In this document: positions 49,326 through 57,960 of the stretch, piece after piece | Layout: each line of letters begins with the position of its first letter | Numbering within the stretch: position 1 is the first letter of the stretch | Origin: Candidatus Kuenenia stuttgartensis | Lineage (GTDB): Bacteria; Planctomycetota; Planctomycetia; Planctomycetales; Planctomycetaceae | Direction: 5' to 3' | DNA length: 57,960 bases | Assembly: GCA_945861465.1 (NCBI GenBank) | Contig: CAMAVB010000010.1 | Location: 1-57,960 of the forward strand | Notes under the pieces: model-generated | What the model was told of the DNA's origin: nothing | Seen by the model: only the letters and a program-made list of their open reading frames with translations | The model's database searches: none | Translations under genes and position numbers: made by a program

Positions 49326-52300
49326 ATGCAGCTCACGGATGTTCAAATTGATCTATTTGGTTCGCTCAGCAACGTTGCGGTCGAAAAGCTGTCGCACCGC
49401 GTGACTGTGTTCTGGGGACCGAATGGTGCGGGTAAATCGACGTTCGTCAGGTTTCTTCGCGGCCTGTTTTTCGGATACCAGCACAACATGCCGTCGACCC
49501 GGATGGAGCTCCATGCCGAATCCGGCTGCGCGCGAATTCAGACTGCAGGCGGGCCATGCACGTTGCGTCGCTCCTGGGCCGGAAGTTCGAGCGAACAATT
49601 CGTGGTGACCGACGAACTGGATCGACTTTTGGTTTCAGGGCTGGGAAATCTACTGCCGGCATGGGTGACTGAAGACGTTTTTCGTGAAATCTTCACCGTT
49701 GGTTATGAAGAAACAGAACGCTTCGAACTTTTGACGCGACTGTGTCTGGAATCCGGCACGGGGCTCGGCGACAATGATCCGGAACTTCGGCAGACTCAAG
49801 CCGCGCTGATTCAAACGATTCGCGATCGTGATGGACACGGAGTTCAGGGTGGCATTGTCCATCGCATCTCTGAGCTCGTCCGCCAGCAGGTCGAACTGCA
49901 AGGCCAGATTGCGGCCCTGCCACGGCCTGCCGCTGACCTGCCCGAGCGCGTCGAACAACTCATGCGGGAAATCGATGCGGCAACGGCAGGTATCGAACGC
50001 TCTGATGCACGCAGTCGCGAGATCAATGCGGAGATTCTCAGGCTTGAACAACTCATGATCGAACTTTCTCGTCGCAGTGTCCTGCCACTGAATCGCAAGG
50101 CGATCGAAGGGGAAATCCGCACGGTCACCGCCACACTCGAACGCTGGCGGGAAATTCGTGGACTCATTTCGCGAGAAATCGCATCAGGCAACGCGGCTGA
50201 GGATGCGACAATGCGGCCGACGGAATCCACAAAATCCATCCGCGCGATTGTGTCTCGACTGGAAGAACGCACACAATTTCTGACAGCGCGACGCGACGGG
50301 TCGGCTCATTCCGAATCCGAACGCAGGCAAGATGCAGACGCGGTACGCCATTTGCGCGGCGAAATCGCAGCATTGTGTTCCTATTTCAGTCAACACGAAC
50401 AAGCGACCGCCCGACGTGTCGAATCGTTACACACGATGCTTGCCGCACGAACGCTTTCGGGCGCTGTCGAAATGGAACGTCTGCTCGAAGCCGAAACTGC
50501 AAATCTACGATCAGAACTCGCACGTGCCGAAAACGTTCTTGCTGAAAGTGCAATCCCAAAATGCGAAATGGCCTGTCGTTTCACCGGACATCAGGAGTTG
50601 TCTGGTCCGGACGCTCAGGGCTTGTCCGGATATCAGTCGGTTGCGGAAGTGGAAACTCAGCTGGAACGTCTGCGAGCCGCACAAAGCCGCCTGGCTGCCG
50701 ATCGCTGTGGAACGGAAGATTCACGTGGCACCAGACGCATGCTGCTGGAAGGCTTTCGTCAGGAGCTGGCAGGGGCGGCAACGCTGGAACAACTGGATGC
50801 GTTGCGCTCGCAAATTGCGCAGTTGGAATCTGAAATTGCATTACTGGAAGACCACCGCCGTCAGTTGGATCGCACCGAAGCGAGCTTGCGGGAAGTGATT
50901 GAACGCTTGAAGGGACGCAGCCTTTCCAAAGTATTTGTGCTGGCATCGCAGTACGCTCAGCGACTCACCGATGGAGAGTGCCTCAGAATCTCTGCAGCTT
51001 TGCCCGAGCGGATTCTGGTACAGACCGCGCATACGGTCGAAGACCTCACGCTGCCACAACTGAGTCGTGGCACGCGCGATCAGGTTGGCCTGGCTCTGCG
51101 ATTGGCGTTGATCCAGGTTCGCTCGGAAACTCAGGGCCATGTGCCACTGATTCTGGACGACGTGTTTGTTACATCGGATGATGCACGAGCCAGTGCGGTC
51201 GTGACGTTACTGACCGAGTTGGCTCAAGAGGGGCATCAGATCGTATTCTTCACGTGCCAGAAAGTTGTGCGTGACCTGTTCGCACGTTTCAATGCCGACG
51301 TGCGTACGTTTAACCCTCGAGCTGAACAGCCAAAACCTGTTCCAGTCATGGTGCCAGTCATGGTGCCAGCCGTGCTTTCCCCCGTTCTGCCCACAGTGCT
51401 GCCTCCCGTGATAACGCCCGTGCAGCAGCCGACGCTCCATGCCTATGTCGAGCCCGTCACGGAAGTCCGTCCGATCATGGTACACCAGCCGGTACTGCCG
51501 CCACCAGTCCCGGCGGCAATTCATCCGAACGCCACGAACTGGTTGTTTTACCTTGAAGTTGATTACGGAGTGGAAGACCTTGCTGGAATTACGCTGGGTG
51601 AACTGGAAGCACTGCGAACATCAGGCATATTGACAGTCGATGATCTGCTGAGCCGTACGGTTCCGCAGCTTGAGGAGACGACGCGCCTCAGAGGATTTCT
51701 GTTGTCAGTCGATCGCCTGCACGCTTTGCGGGGCCAGGCGGAATTGACGACTCGCGTGCCGATGTTGCGTCGCAGTGATGCGGCATTGCTGTACGCATCC
51801 GGAATTCGCACTGTCGAAGAACTCAGCCGCCTGCGTCCGGAAACCGTATTCGATCGGGTGTCAGAATTTCAGCGATCAGAATCCGGAAGTCGTTACCGTC
51901 GTGGAGGACGCCTGATCGATCGTCAACAGGCAATTAACTGGGCACGCTTCGGTCAGGTGACTCGTTCGCTCGATGAAGCCCGTCACAATCGATCCCGATT
52001 TTCTGTCCGATCTGCGCCACGTACGACGACGGCCGCATCCCGTTCCAGTGCGGCAGGTGCCACAGCAGCGATGTCGCGTGAGGATCACGGTCACCCGGAC
52101 TCAGACTTACCGCGCACCAGCCGCCGTCGTCGCCTGATCAGCGGGGACGCTGACGTCGCAGAACGCCGCGCAAAACGCCTGGCGCGCCGCCGCCGTCAGA
52201 CGTCGCGATTAATGACGGAAACGATTGCGGCAGAAGGTGAAGCGTCGGAGGTCGCCGAGCGTTCCGGTGGCCTGCGATTCTTTCTGAATCGAACCAGCAA

Positions 52301-52709
52301 TATTGGCAAGGCACCGTCGATCGGACCGCGTACTGCTCAGATGCTTGAAGCAATCGGCATTCGCACGGTAGAAGAACTGATGAACATGACAGCGGAAAGG
52401 ATTTCTGAAAAGCTGAATCATCGACGGTTGACGCCGCAGGTGATTCAGGAATGGCAGCATCAGTCGCGGTTGATGTGTCAGATTCCGGAACTGCGGGGCC
52501 ACGATGCTCAGATACTGGTGGCCTGCGGGATCACGACACCGGAAGGACTTGCCGCACAGAACCCGGCGAGTCTGTTGGCCACCGTAGAACCGTTTTCAAA
52601 CACTAAAGAAGGTGTACAGATCATTCGCAACGGCCGAAAGCCGGATCTTGCAGAAGTGACGGAATGGGTGCAGTGGGCGGCAAACGCCCGCGCATTCAAA
52701 GCCGCATAA
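49326..52709 (+). CDS. YhaN-like AAA ATPase with coiled coil and two DUF4332-like C-terminal domains
   Basis: About 1127 residues. The N-terminal half-ATPase has Walker A WGPNGAGKSTFVRFLRG (about 31-47). A coiled coil (about 150-600) with many Glu/Arg/Gln heptads follows, broken by short kinks. The other half-ATPase has LSRGTRDQVGLALRLALI (signature), PLILDDVFVTSDD (Walker B) and VFFTCQK. A proline/valine-rich linker (about 670-730) leads to two DUF4332-like modules (about 745-885 and 980-1127) built from ALLYASGIRTVEELSRLRPE-type helix-hairpin-helix units, separated by a basic stretch. ATG 49326 is chosen because AAGG at 49313-49316 is 9 bases away; ATG 49317 is directly against it. It is likely involved in DNA-end handling. 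Confidence 0.85.
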   Translation: MQLTDVQIDLFGSLSNVAVEKLSHRVTVFWGPNGAGKSTFVRFLRGLFFGYQHNMPSTRMELHAESGCARIQTAGGPCTLRRSWAGSSSEQFVVTDELDRLLVSGLGNLLPAWVTEDVFREIFTVGYEETERFELLTRLCLESGTGLGDNDPELRQTQAALIQTIRDRDGHGVQGGIVHRISELVRQQVELQGQIAALPRPAADLPERVEQLMREIDAATAGIERSDARSREINAEILRLEQLMIELSRRSVLPLNRKAIEGEIRTVTATLERWREIRGLISREIASGNAAEDATMRPTESTKSIRAIVSRLEERTQFLTARRDGSAHSESERRQDADAVRHLRGEIAALCSYFSQHEQATARRVESLHTMLAARTLSGAVEMERLLEAETANLRSELARAENVLAESAIPKCEMACRFTGHQELSGPDAQGLSGYQSVAEVETQLERLRAAQSRLAADRCGTEDSRGTRRMLLEGFRQELAGAATLEQLDALRSQIAQLESEIALLEDHRRQLDRTEASLREVIERLKGRSLSKVFVLASQYAQRLTDGECLRISAALPERILVQTAHTVEDLTLPQLSRGTRDQVGLALRLALIQVRSETQGHVPLILDDVFVTSDDARASAVVTLLTELAQEGHQIVFFTCQKVVRDLFARFNADVRTFNPRAEQPKPVPVMVPVMVPAVLSPVLPTVLPPVITPVQQPTLHAYVEPVTEVRPIMVHQPVLPPPVPAAIHPNATNWLFYLEVDYGVEDLAGITLGELEALRTSGILTVDDLLSRTVPQLEETTRLRGFLLSVDRLHALRGQAELTTRVPMLRRSDAALLYASGIRTVEELSRLRPETVFDRVSEFQRSESGSRYRRGGRLIDRQQAINWARFGQVTRSLDEARHNRSRFSVRSAPRTTTAASRSSAAGATAAMSREDHGHPDSDLPRTSRRRRLISGDADVAERRAKRLARRRRQTSRLMTETIAAEGEASEVAERSGGLRFFLNRTSNIGKAPSIGPRTAQMLEAIGIRTVEELMNMTAERISEKLNHRRLTPQVIQEWQHQSRLMCQIPELRGHDAQILVACGITTPEGLAAQNPASLLATVEPFSNTKEGVQIIRNGRKPDLAEVTEWVQWAANARAFKAA

Positions 52710-52852
52710 GATGTGGATCGCAGGATGCGACTACGGCCATCCGTGGCCTTCGCCGCGTCCCGCATCCGTGCCACGGGACCGCAGAAGATTCTGCGAGGCC
52801 CGACGTTAGTGAAAATATTCCTGAGAGTCAAAACAATCAGAATCCAATTTTC

Positions 52853-53224
52853 ATGAGTGACACGACGAATCACAAAGCCAAATCCAACCGACTTCGTTAT
52901 CGAAGGTCCGCGTGGTTGCTGCATTTGGTGACCGTCGGAGTCGTAAGTATCGCTGGCTGCCTGAATCCACAGAACACTCGATTCCCCTCCTGGTACAGTC
53001 AATTCCCGGCTGCCGAAAACGCCGCCTACGGTCGACAGGATCCGTTTCCCGACCCGGACATCGGTCCGTCTACGGATTCTTCCCCGCGGGGTTACGAACG
53101 TCCACGCAGCACCGCCCGCCAGGCCGCCGAACAACGCCTGCTCCAGGGCCTTCCCGTCGGCCCCGAAAGCGTTCCTCCCGGCGTGCCGCAAGGCAGCAGG
53201 AATAATGGCCAGGCGGTTTACTAA
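52853..53224 (+). CDS. Small lipoprotein-like protein, unknown function
   Basis: 123 residues. A basic N-terminus and a hydrophobic stretch (about 18-34) end in VSIAGCLNP, a plausible lipobox with Cys about 36. The rest is proline-, serine- and arginine-rich and likely disordered. ATG 52853 starts the signal; the frame is open further upstream without support. It probably sits in the cell envelope. It is the first gene after the YhaN-like gene and precedes the dipeptidase by about 120 bases. Confidence 0.6.
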   Translation: MSDTTNHKAKSNRLRYRRSAWLLHLVTVGVVSIAGCLNPQNTRFPSWYSQFPAAENAAYGRQDPFPDPDIGPSTDSSPRGYERPRSTARQAAEQRLLQGLPVGPESVPPGVPQGSRNNGQAVY

Positions 53225-53343
53225 TCGGGCTTCACCCGTTAGTCTGGTTTCCTGTGAAGTATTCGCAGGCGTTTTACCGACAGCGATCCGACGGATCCGC
53301 GTGATCGGTCTGATCCGTCAGATTTCAAGGGCTGCACGATTTT

Positions 53344-54510
53344 ATGTCACGGCTACAACAATCATCCAGGCTCAGTACGGCGTCTTTCTGGCGGATCACT
53401 GCAGTTCTGGCTCTCTATGCTGCTACATCGCAGGCCGAAGACGCCCATCGTCCGAAAGTCGTGCTGACACCAGAAGCCGCCGAAATTCATTCCACCGGAA
53501 TGTTGTTCGACGGACACAACGACCTGCCATGGGCAATTCGTGAGAATGGAAATTCATCATTTGATAAGCTCGATATTTCCAATCCTCAGCCAACCCTGCA
53601 TACCGACATCCCGCGATTGCGACAAGGCGGCTTGAAGGCACAGTTCTGGTCGGTGTTCGTTCCGGCATCACACGACAAAACCGGCGATGCTCTGTTGCAG
53701 ACTCTGCATCAGATCTCGATCGTGAAAACCATGATGGAGAAGTATCCGGAGACATTTGAATTTGCTTCCACGGCCGATGACATCGAACGCATCGTCAACT
53801 CCGGAAAAGTCGCTTCCATGATGGGAGTCGAAGGCGGATACAGCATCGAAGATGAGCTCAGTAATCTGCAGCGACTCTACGACGAAGGCTGCCGATATAT
53901 GACGCTCACGCATTCGAAATCGCTGCAGTGGGCAGATTCAGCAACTGACGAACCCATCAGTCATGGCCTGTCAGACTTCGGCAAAGACGTCGTACTGGAA
54001 ATGAATCGCCTGGGCATGCTGGTCGATCTGTCGCATGTGTCACCGGAAACGATGAAAGCGGCACTGGCCACCACGAAAGCGCCCGTGATTTTTTCACACT
54101 CCAGCGCCCGGGCCATCTGTGATCATCCTCGCAATGTTCCGGACGATGTCCTGCCGCTGGTCGCAGAAAACGGCGGCGTCGTGATGGTAAACTTCTTTTC
54201 GGCGTTCATCGTGCCAACCGCGCAGTTAAAACAGGACAAGGAAGCTCGCGGAAGCCTGCACGATGTCGTCGATCACATTGTGCATGTTGTCAATATTGCC
54301 GGGATTGATCACGTGGGCATCGGTTCAGACTATGATGGGGTGCCACGACTTCCCGAACAACTGGAAAGCGTTGCATCGTATCCGTTGATCACTCAGGAAC
54401 TTCTGAATCGCGGCTACGACAAGGAATCGATCCATAAAATTCTGGGCGGCAACGTGATGCGCGTCCTGCGCAATGCCGAATTTGTGGCAAAATCGCTGAA
54501 GCAGGAGTAA
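53344..54510 (+). CDS. Membrane dipeptidase (peptidase family M19)
   Basis: 388 residues. A signal peptide (about 1-31) leads to the M19 barrel: metal-binding FDGHNDLPWAIRENG, MMGVEGGYSIEDEL (bridging Glu), LVDLSHVSPETMKAA (His), HSSARAICDHPRNVPDD and GSDYDGV near the end. M19 enzymes hydrolyse dipeptides, including L-D and beta-lactam-type substrates, in the periplasm. The length and all five metal-related motifs are intact. The Rieske gene follows after 9 bases, so the two are probably co-transcribed. Confidence 0.92.
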   Translation: MSRLQQSSRLSTASFWRITAVLALYAATSQAEDAHRPKVVLTPEAAEIHSTGMLFDGHNDLPWAIRENGNSSFDKLDISNPQPTLHTDIPRLRQGGLKAQFWSVFVPASHDKTGDALLQTLHQISIVKTMMEKYPETFEFASTADDIERIVNSGKVASMMGVEGGYSIEDELSNLQRLYDEGCRYMTLTHSKSLQWADSATDEPISHGLSDFGKDVVLEMNRLGMLVDLSHVSPETMKAALATTKAPVIFSHSSARAICDHPRNVPDDVLPLVAENGGVVMVNFFSAFIVPTAQLKQDKEARGSLHDVVDHIVHVVNIAGIDHVGIGSDYDGVPRLPEQLESVASYPLITQELLNRGYDKESIHKILGGNVMRVLRNAEFVAKSLKQE

Positions 54511-54519
54511 CAACAACCC

Positions 54520-54828
54520 GTGGCAGCAGTCGCCCTGATCGAGGTCGCATCCGTTCCGCCGGGCAACAGTGCGGAAGTTGTGGCGAATGGTAGAATCTTT
54601 GCCGTCTTCAATGTTGATGGAATCCTGCATGTGCTTGACGGTATCTGTCCGCACGCCGGTGGCCCGCTCGGTAAAGGCCCGCTGCGCGGAAACATCGTCA
54701 CCTGCCCCTGGCACGGCTGGCAGTTCGACGTCAGCACCGGACAACATTGCCTCAACCAACGCATTTGCCAGACTCAATACGAAGCCAGAATCGAAGATGG
54801 AATGGTCGTCGCCGAAATTGGCCTGTGA
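54520..54828 (+). CDS. Rieske [2Fe-2S] ferredoxin-like protein
   Basis: 102 residues. The cluster motifs are ICPHAGGPLGKG (CxH) and CPWHGWQFDV (CxxH), the pattern of small soluble Rieske ferredoxins such as NirD- or dioxygenase-type partners. There is no signal peptide, so it acts in the cytoplasm as an electron carrier. The start codon is GTG 54520 behind CAGGAG. The partner oxygenase or reductase is not in the window. Confidence 0.88.
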   Translation: MAAVALIEVASVPPGNSAEVVANGRIFAVFNVDGILHVLDGICPHAGGPLGKGPLRGNIVTCPWHGWQFDVSTGQHCLNQRICQTQYEARIEDGMVVAEIGL

Positions 54829-54916
54829 GTATGGCTGCGTGCGAAAAAAATCCCCCTCACCCTGACCTCTGCACCAACCAACGGCGACCGCATAAACACT
54901 CTTCGGCATCAATCAC

Positions 54917-55171
54917 ATGGCTCGACGGCGTCCTCTGAATCCACTGAACGGCATCACGCTGGAAATGATGCTCGAACAGCTTGTCGCGCACATGGGTTGG
55001 GAGGCAATGGGAGAGGAAGTTCCTATTCGCTGTTTTACGCACGATCCAAGTGTTCCTTCGAGCCTCAAATTTCTCAGGAAAACACCGTGGGCCAGGACCA
55101 AAGTGGAATGGCTCTATCGCAATCGTCAGAAAGAGATGAAGTTGCCGCCGCAGGACGAAACCGACGATTGA
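54917..55171 (+). CDS. VF530/DUF2132 family protein
   Basis: 84 residues: [40 protein letters not shown] and [12 protein letters not shown], which match the VF530 (DUF2132) family of small helical, possibly DNA-binding proteins. The full family core is present. The spacer before it carries a C-rich CCCCTCACCCTGACC stretch typical of dispersed sequence in such genomes. Confidence 0.85.
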   Translation: MARRRPLNPLNGITLEMMLEQLVAHMGWEAMGEEVPIRCFTHDPSVPSSLKFLRKTPWARTKVEWLYRNRQKEMKLPPQDETDD

Positions 55172-55292
55172 TGAGCGTGGCGGTACGGCGTGCGGCCTGT
55201 GGTCGATCACGATTTCAGATTTATCGGCGACTCGTTCTTGACGAATCGAGCGCTACGCATCATTCTGACGCTATTTCTCTCGGAGATCGACG

Positions 55293-55823
55293 TTGTCCGA
55301 CAGCACTGATCAGACGCTCCCGCCTGATGCTGCACGACCAGGCAAACTGGTCGTGGCTGACGCGACCGCGCAGGCCGAGTCGCGCGTCGTGCTGGGATTT
55401 CGGGCGCAGGATCGCCGCATCATCACCGTTTTGATGTCTGTGCTTTTGTTATGGCTGATGGTTGAATGGATTGTGGTTGCCAATCGCCGTCCGGATCCGC
55501 TGTTACTGCATCGGGGTTCCGAGTTTCAGGGGAATTTTCGCGTGAATGTGAACGAATCGACCTGGGTGGAATGGATGCAACTAGAAGGCATCGGGCCTGC
55601 GTTGGCACAGCGGATTGTGGCGGATCGCAGTCTGAAGGGTCGGTTTTCTTCGATCGAAGACGTTGGCCGAGTTCCCGGAATCGGGCCAGCAACTCTCGAC
55701 CGAATCCGACCGTGGCTTACAATGGGCCATGATCAACACGAAACCAAATCCGCAAACGGCAACAGACAGCGTCCATCAAAAGCCCAGCCTGCGACAATCC
55801 AGCGGCAGCCGGCAACGCTTTGA
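55293..55823 (+). CDS. ComEA-like membrane-anchored helix-hairpin-helix protein
   Basis: 176 residues. A cytoplasmic N-terminus of about 40 residues and one membrane helix (about 44-62, ITVLMSVLLLWLMVEWIVVA) precede a tandem HhH domain: RVNVNESTWVEWMQLEGIGP, ALAQRIVADRSLKGRFSSIE and VGRVPGIGPATLDRIRPWL. ComEA proteins bind DNA outside the inner membrane during uptake. The start is TTG 55293 behind GGAGAT at 55282. The last ~30 residues overlap the start of the ABC exporter gene in another frame, a long overlap of about 95 bases. Confidence 0.85.
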   Translation: MSDSTDQTLPPDAARPGKLVVADATAQAESRVVLGFRAQDRRIITVLMSVLLLWLMVEWIVVANRRPDPLLLHRGSEFQGNFRVNVNESTWVEWMQLEGIGPALAQRIVADRSLKGRFSSIEDVGRVPGIGPATLDRIRPWLTMGHDQHETKSANGNRQRPSKAQPATIQRQPATL

Positions 55824-57750
55824 TGCTTACCGAATCAAGGTCAAGCAAAAGCAGCTTCCCAAGGGCAGCATCCATTCCAGCGGGGACTCGCGTTCAGCGA
55901 AGGATCGAGTTCGCTCATCCTGGCAACTGGTACTGCGATTTTTCGGACTGCTGACGCCCTATCGTCGCCAGGTGATTTACGCGATGCTGACCGTGACTGC
56001 TTCCACAGTCCTCGGGTTGCTGCCTCCAGCGGGCACTAAGTTTGTGATTGACTTTGCGCTGGACGGAAAGCCCGTGCCTGAATGGTTCAGCCGAACGTTT
56101 CCGACATTGACGACACCAACTCGCATTTTGGGAGCAGTGGTGCTGGTCGTCGTGATCGTGTCGCTGCTCAAGATTGTGATCCATATTCAGGGGCGGTGGT
56201 ATGCGACGAAAATCTCGAAGCAGATCCAGTTGGCCGTTCGTCGTCGGGTTTTTGATCACGCGGTCAGACTTCCGCTGCATCGCGTGCATGAACTGCGATC
56301 CGGCGGCGTGGCGTCTGTGCTGCGCGAAGACGGCGGCAGTGTCGGTGAGCTTGTGTTCGGGATGCTCTACAACCCCTGGCGCGCCGTGATTCAATTACTG
56401 GGAAGTCTGGCTGTGCTCGCATGGGTTGACTGGACGCTGCTGTTGGGCGCGTTAGTTCTGCTGCCGACCGTATTTATCACGCACCGCGCGTGGATCAACA
56501 GTATCCGTCCACAGTTTCGTGCCATCCGCAAGCAGCGCGAATCCATCGATGCGGGAGCGGCGGAGACATTCGCAGGCATGCGCATCGTCCGTGCTTTCAG
56601 TCGGCAAAAACGCGAAGCCGTGCGCTTTTCCGAAGAAAACAATCTCATGGCTCGCCAGGAACTGTATGCCTGGTGGTGGATGCGGGTTGTGGAAATGGTC
56701 TGGGAAACGTTGATTCCCATCGCGAGTGCCGGACTGCTGTTCTACGGGGGTTCGCGCGTCATCAGCGGACACATGTCGATCGGCGATCTGATGATGTTTC
56801 TGGTCTACCTGCTGATGTTGTTGGAACCACTGGCGGCGCTGGCGTCGAGTGCGACACAGTTTCAGAATAGTCTCAGCGGACTGGACCGCATTCTTGATTT
56901 GCTCGAAGAAACCCGCGAAATGGAATCGACACCGGACAGCGTTCGTGCAGACCGCAGCAGTATTCACGGTGACATGGCATTCGAAGACGTCACGTTTCTT
57001 TATCCCGGAACACAAACAGCCGCGCTCCACGACGTTCGCCTGAACGTCAAGGCTGGCCAGACCATTGCCCTGGTTGGTCCGAGTGGTGCCGGAAAAACGA
57101 CGCTCTGCAATCTTGTGGCACGCTTCTATGATCCAACACAGGGGCGTGTCACCCTGGATGGTCGCGATCTGAAAGACTACGACGTTGAATCCTTTCGCTC
57201 ACTGCTGGGAGTGGTCGAGCAGGATGTGTTTCTGTTCGACGGCACAATCGCGCAGAACATCGCTTATTCCCGAAAGCAGGCCACACCCGACGAGATTCGC
57301 GGGGCTGCGGAAGTTGCCAACGCGCTCGAGTTTATTGACCGACTCCCGGACGGCATGAACTCCCTGATCGGCGAGCGTGGCGTGCGTCTGAGCGGCGGGC
57401 AGCGCCAGCGACTGGCGATCGCGCGGGCGGTGCTGGCGGACCCGAAGTTGCTGATTCTGGATGAAGCGACAAGTAACCTCGATACGGAGAGTGAGCAGCT
57501 CATTCAGCAAAGCCTGGGACGCCTGATGAAGGGTCGCACAAGTTTCGTGATCGCTCATCGATTGAGTACGATTGCCGGGGCGGATCTGATTGTGGTAGTC
57601 GAAAACGGGCGAATTCTCCAGACAGGAACGCATCACGAACTGATGGAACTCGGCGGCAAGTATCGCACCATGGTAGAACAGCAGGTGAAAATGACGCTCG
57701 GCAGTGTGAAACCGATACCGTCCCGTTCCACATCGCCCCATCACGAGTAA
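55729..57750 (+). CDS. MsbA-like ABC exporter (fused membrane and ATPase domains)
   Basis: 673 residues. A basic, low-complexity N-terminus of about 70 residues precedes six membrane helices (about 75-400). The ATPase domain has Walker A GPSGAGKTT, Q-loop VEQDVFLFDGTI, signature LSGGQRQRLAIARAV, Walker B LLILDEATSNLD and H-loop VIAHRLST. One half-transporter per chain implies a homodimer. The family exports lipid A/lipids, peptides or drugs; the closest resemblance is to MsbA/BmrA. ATG 55729 overlaps the comEA-like gene by about 95 bases in another frame, which argues for coupled expression; further-upstream starts are less likely. Confidence 0.92.
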   Translation: MINTKPNPQTATDSVHQKPSLRQSSGSRQRFDAYRIKVKQKQLPKGSIHSSGDSRSAKDRVRSSWQLVLRFFGLLTPYRRQVIYAMLTVTASTVLGLLPPAGTKFVIDFALDGKPVPEWFSRTFPTLTTPTRILGAVVLVVVIVSLLKIVIHIQGRWYATKISKQIQLAVRRRVFDHAVRLPLHRVHELRSGGVASVLREDGGSVGELVFGMLYNPWRAVIQLLGSLAVLAWVDWTLLLGALVLLPTVFITHRAWINSIRPQFRAIRKQRESIDAGAAETFAGMRIVRAFSRQKREAVRFSEENNLMARQELYAWWWMRVVEMVWETLIPIASAGLLFYGGSRVISGHMSIGDLMMFLVYLLMLLEPLAALASSATQFQNSLSGLDRILDLLEETREMESTPDSVRADRSSIHGDMAFEDVTFLYPGTQTAALHDVRLNVKAGQTIALVGPSGAGKTTLCNLVARFYDPTQGRVTLDGRDLKDYDVESFRSLLGVVEQDVFLFDGTIAQNIAYSRKQATPDEIRGAAEVANALEFIDRLPDGMNSLIGERGVRLSGGQRQRLAIARAVLADPKLLILDEATSNLDTESEQLIQQSLGRLMKGRTSFVIAHRLSTIAGADLIVVVENGRILQTGTHHELMELGGKYRTMVEQQVKMTLGSVKPIPSRSTSPHHE

Positions 57751-57787
57751 TTCACTAAGAACCCCTAACAAAACCTGCGTGAGCCGC

Positions 57788-57882
57788 GACGTTTGTGTTT
57801 GCGTTTCAGGTAAGAAGAGAGGAAGAGGCGGGACACCCCGCCGATGACGAACGACGCAGCCTGAGACGCAAACACAAGCGTC
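57788..57882. repeat. Inverted repeat GACG(T/C)TTGTGTTTGCGT(T/C)TCAGG
   Basis: The left arm 57788-57810 and right arm 57860-57882 are reverse complements with two mismatches over 23 bases. A GCGGG...CCCGC stem lies between them. It could work as a terminator-like stem after the ABC exporter gene or be another dispersed element. The remaining 78 bases to the window end show no gene. Confidence 0.8.
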
Positions 57883-57960
57883 CCGGAGGGTTGCGTCGAT
57901 AGTGGCCGATCTGCGGCGTCATCGCTCCTCGACGACATTTGTCGTCTCGTCGCTCTTCCT

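Overview
The window looks like a chromosomal segment of a planctomycete (phylum Planctomycetota), probably Planctomycetaceae-like. The evidence is a Planctomycetes/Verrucomicrobia-type bacterial microcompartment (BMC) locus, a DUF1501 twin-arginine protein, a degenerate Ser/Thr kinase fused to a beta-helix, a PEP-CTERM/SUMF1 protein, a YhaO/YhaN pair with DUF4332-like tails, and many short inverted-repeat elements between genes. No rRNA, tRNA, prophage, IS transposase or CRISPR array was seen.

Layout. 1-5015: the tail of an unknown gene, a small two-helix membrane protein, the kinase/beta-helix protein on the minus strand, and repeat-rich spacers. 5016-8607: peptide chain release factor 3 and a secreted SUMF1-fold PEP-CTERM protein. 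8872-16577: a plus-strand run of a CitG-like protein, a PflX-type radical SAM protein, a Ycf46-like AAA ATPase with Ycf35/DUF1257 and DUF2997 partners, a zinc-ribbon S26-like membrane protein, a TPR protein and a PilT-like ATPase. 16639-25098, minus strand: a helical orphan protein and respiratory complex I genes nuoH-J-K-L-M-N, without nuoA-G and nuoI. 25750-29127: a Xer-type recombinase, a GSDH/PQQ-type dehydrogenase and an EEP-family hydrolase.

29455-40552 is the BMC locus: DeoR-type regulator, PduL, two BMC-H shell proteins, acetate kinase, BMC-P, a membrane protein, CoA-acylating aldehyde dehydrogenase, a four-helix-bundle (23S intervening-sequence-protein-like) ORF, BMC-P, an RpiB-like cargo candidate, BMC-P, class II aldolase, a DUF4058-like protein and a lactate/malate dehydrogenase. 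From known BMCs of this type, the aldolase should split deoxysugar phosphates (from L-fucose or L-rhamnose) into DHAP and lactaldehyde. The aldehyde dehydrogenase, PduL and acetate kinase would then convert the aldehyde to an acyl-CoA, an acyl-phosphate and finally an acid plus ATP.

The most unusual feature is that nearly every non-overlapping spacer in the BMC locus consists of short repeats that begin at, or within a few bases of, the upstream stop codon. Most are complementary arms built of TTCAGTG/TTTTCAG units that can fold into hairpins. One arm set brackets the four-helix-bundle ORF and encodes its last residues. This resembles the architecture of 23S rRNA intervening sequences, but inside a protein-coding operon.

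40881-57750: a large Tat-exported alpha/beta hydrolase, a two-gene ATPase + DUF4276-like module resembling anti-phage systems, DUF1501, a YhaO-like protein that has lost its metal ligands next to a YhaN-like ATPase, a lipoprotein, an M19 dipeptidase, a Rieske protein, a VF530/DUF2132 protein, a ComEA-like helix-hairpin-helix protein and an MsbA-like ABC exporter.
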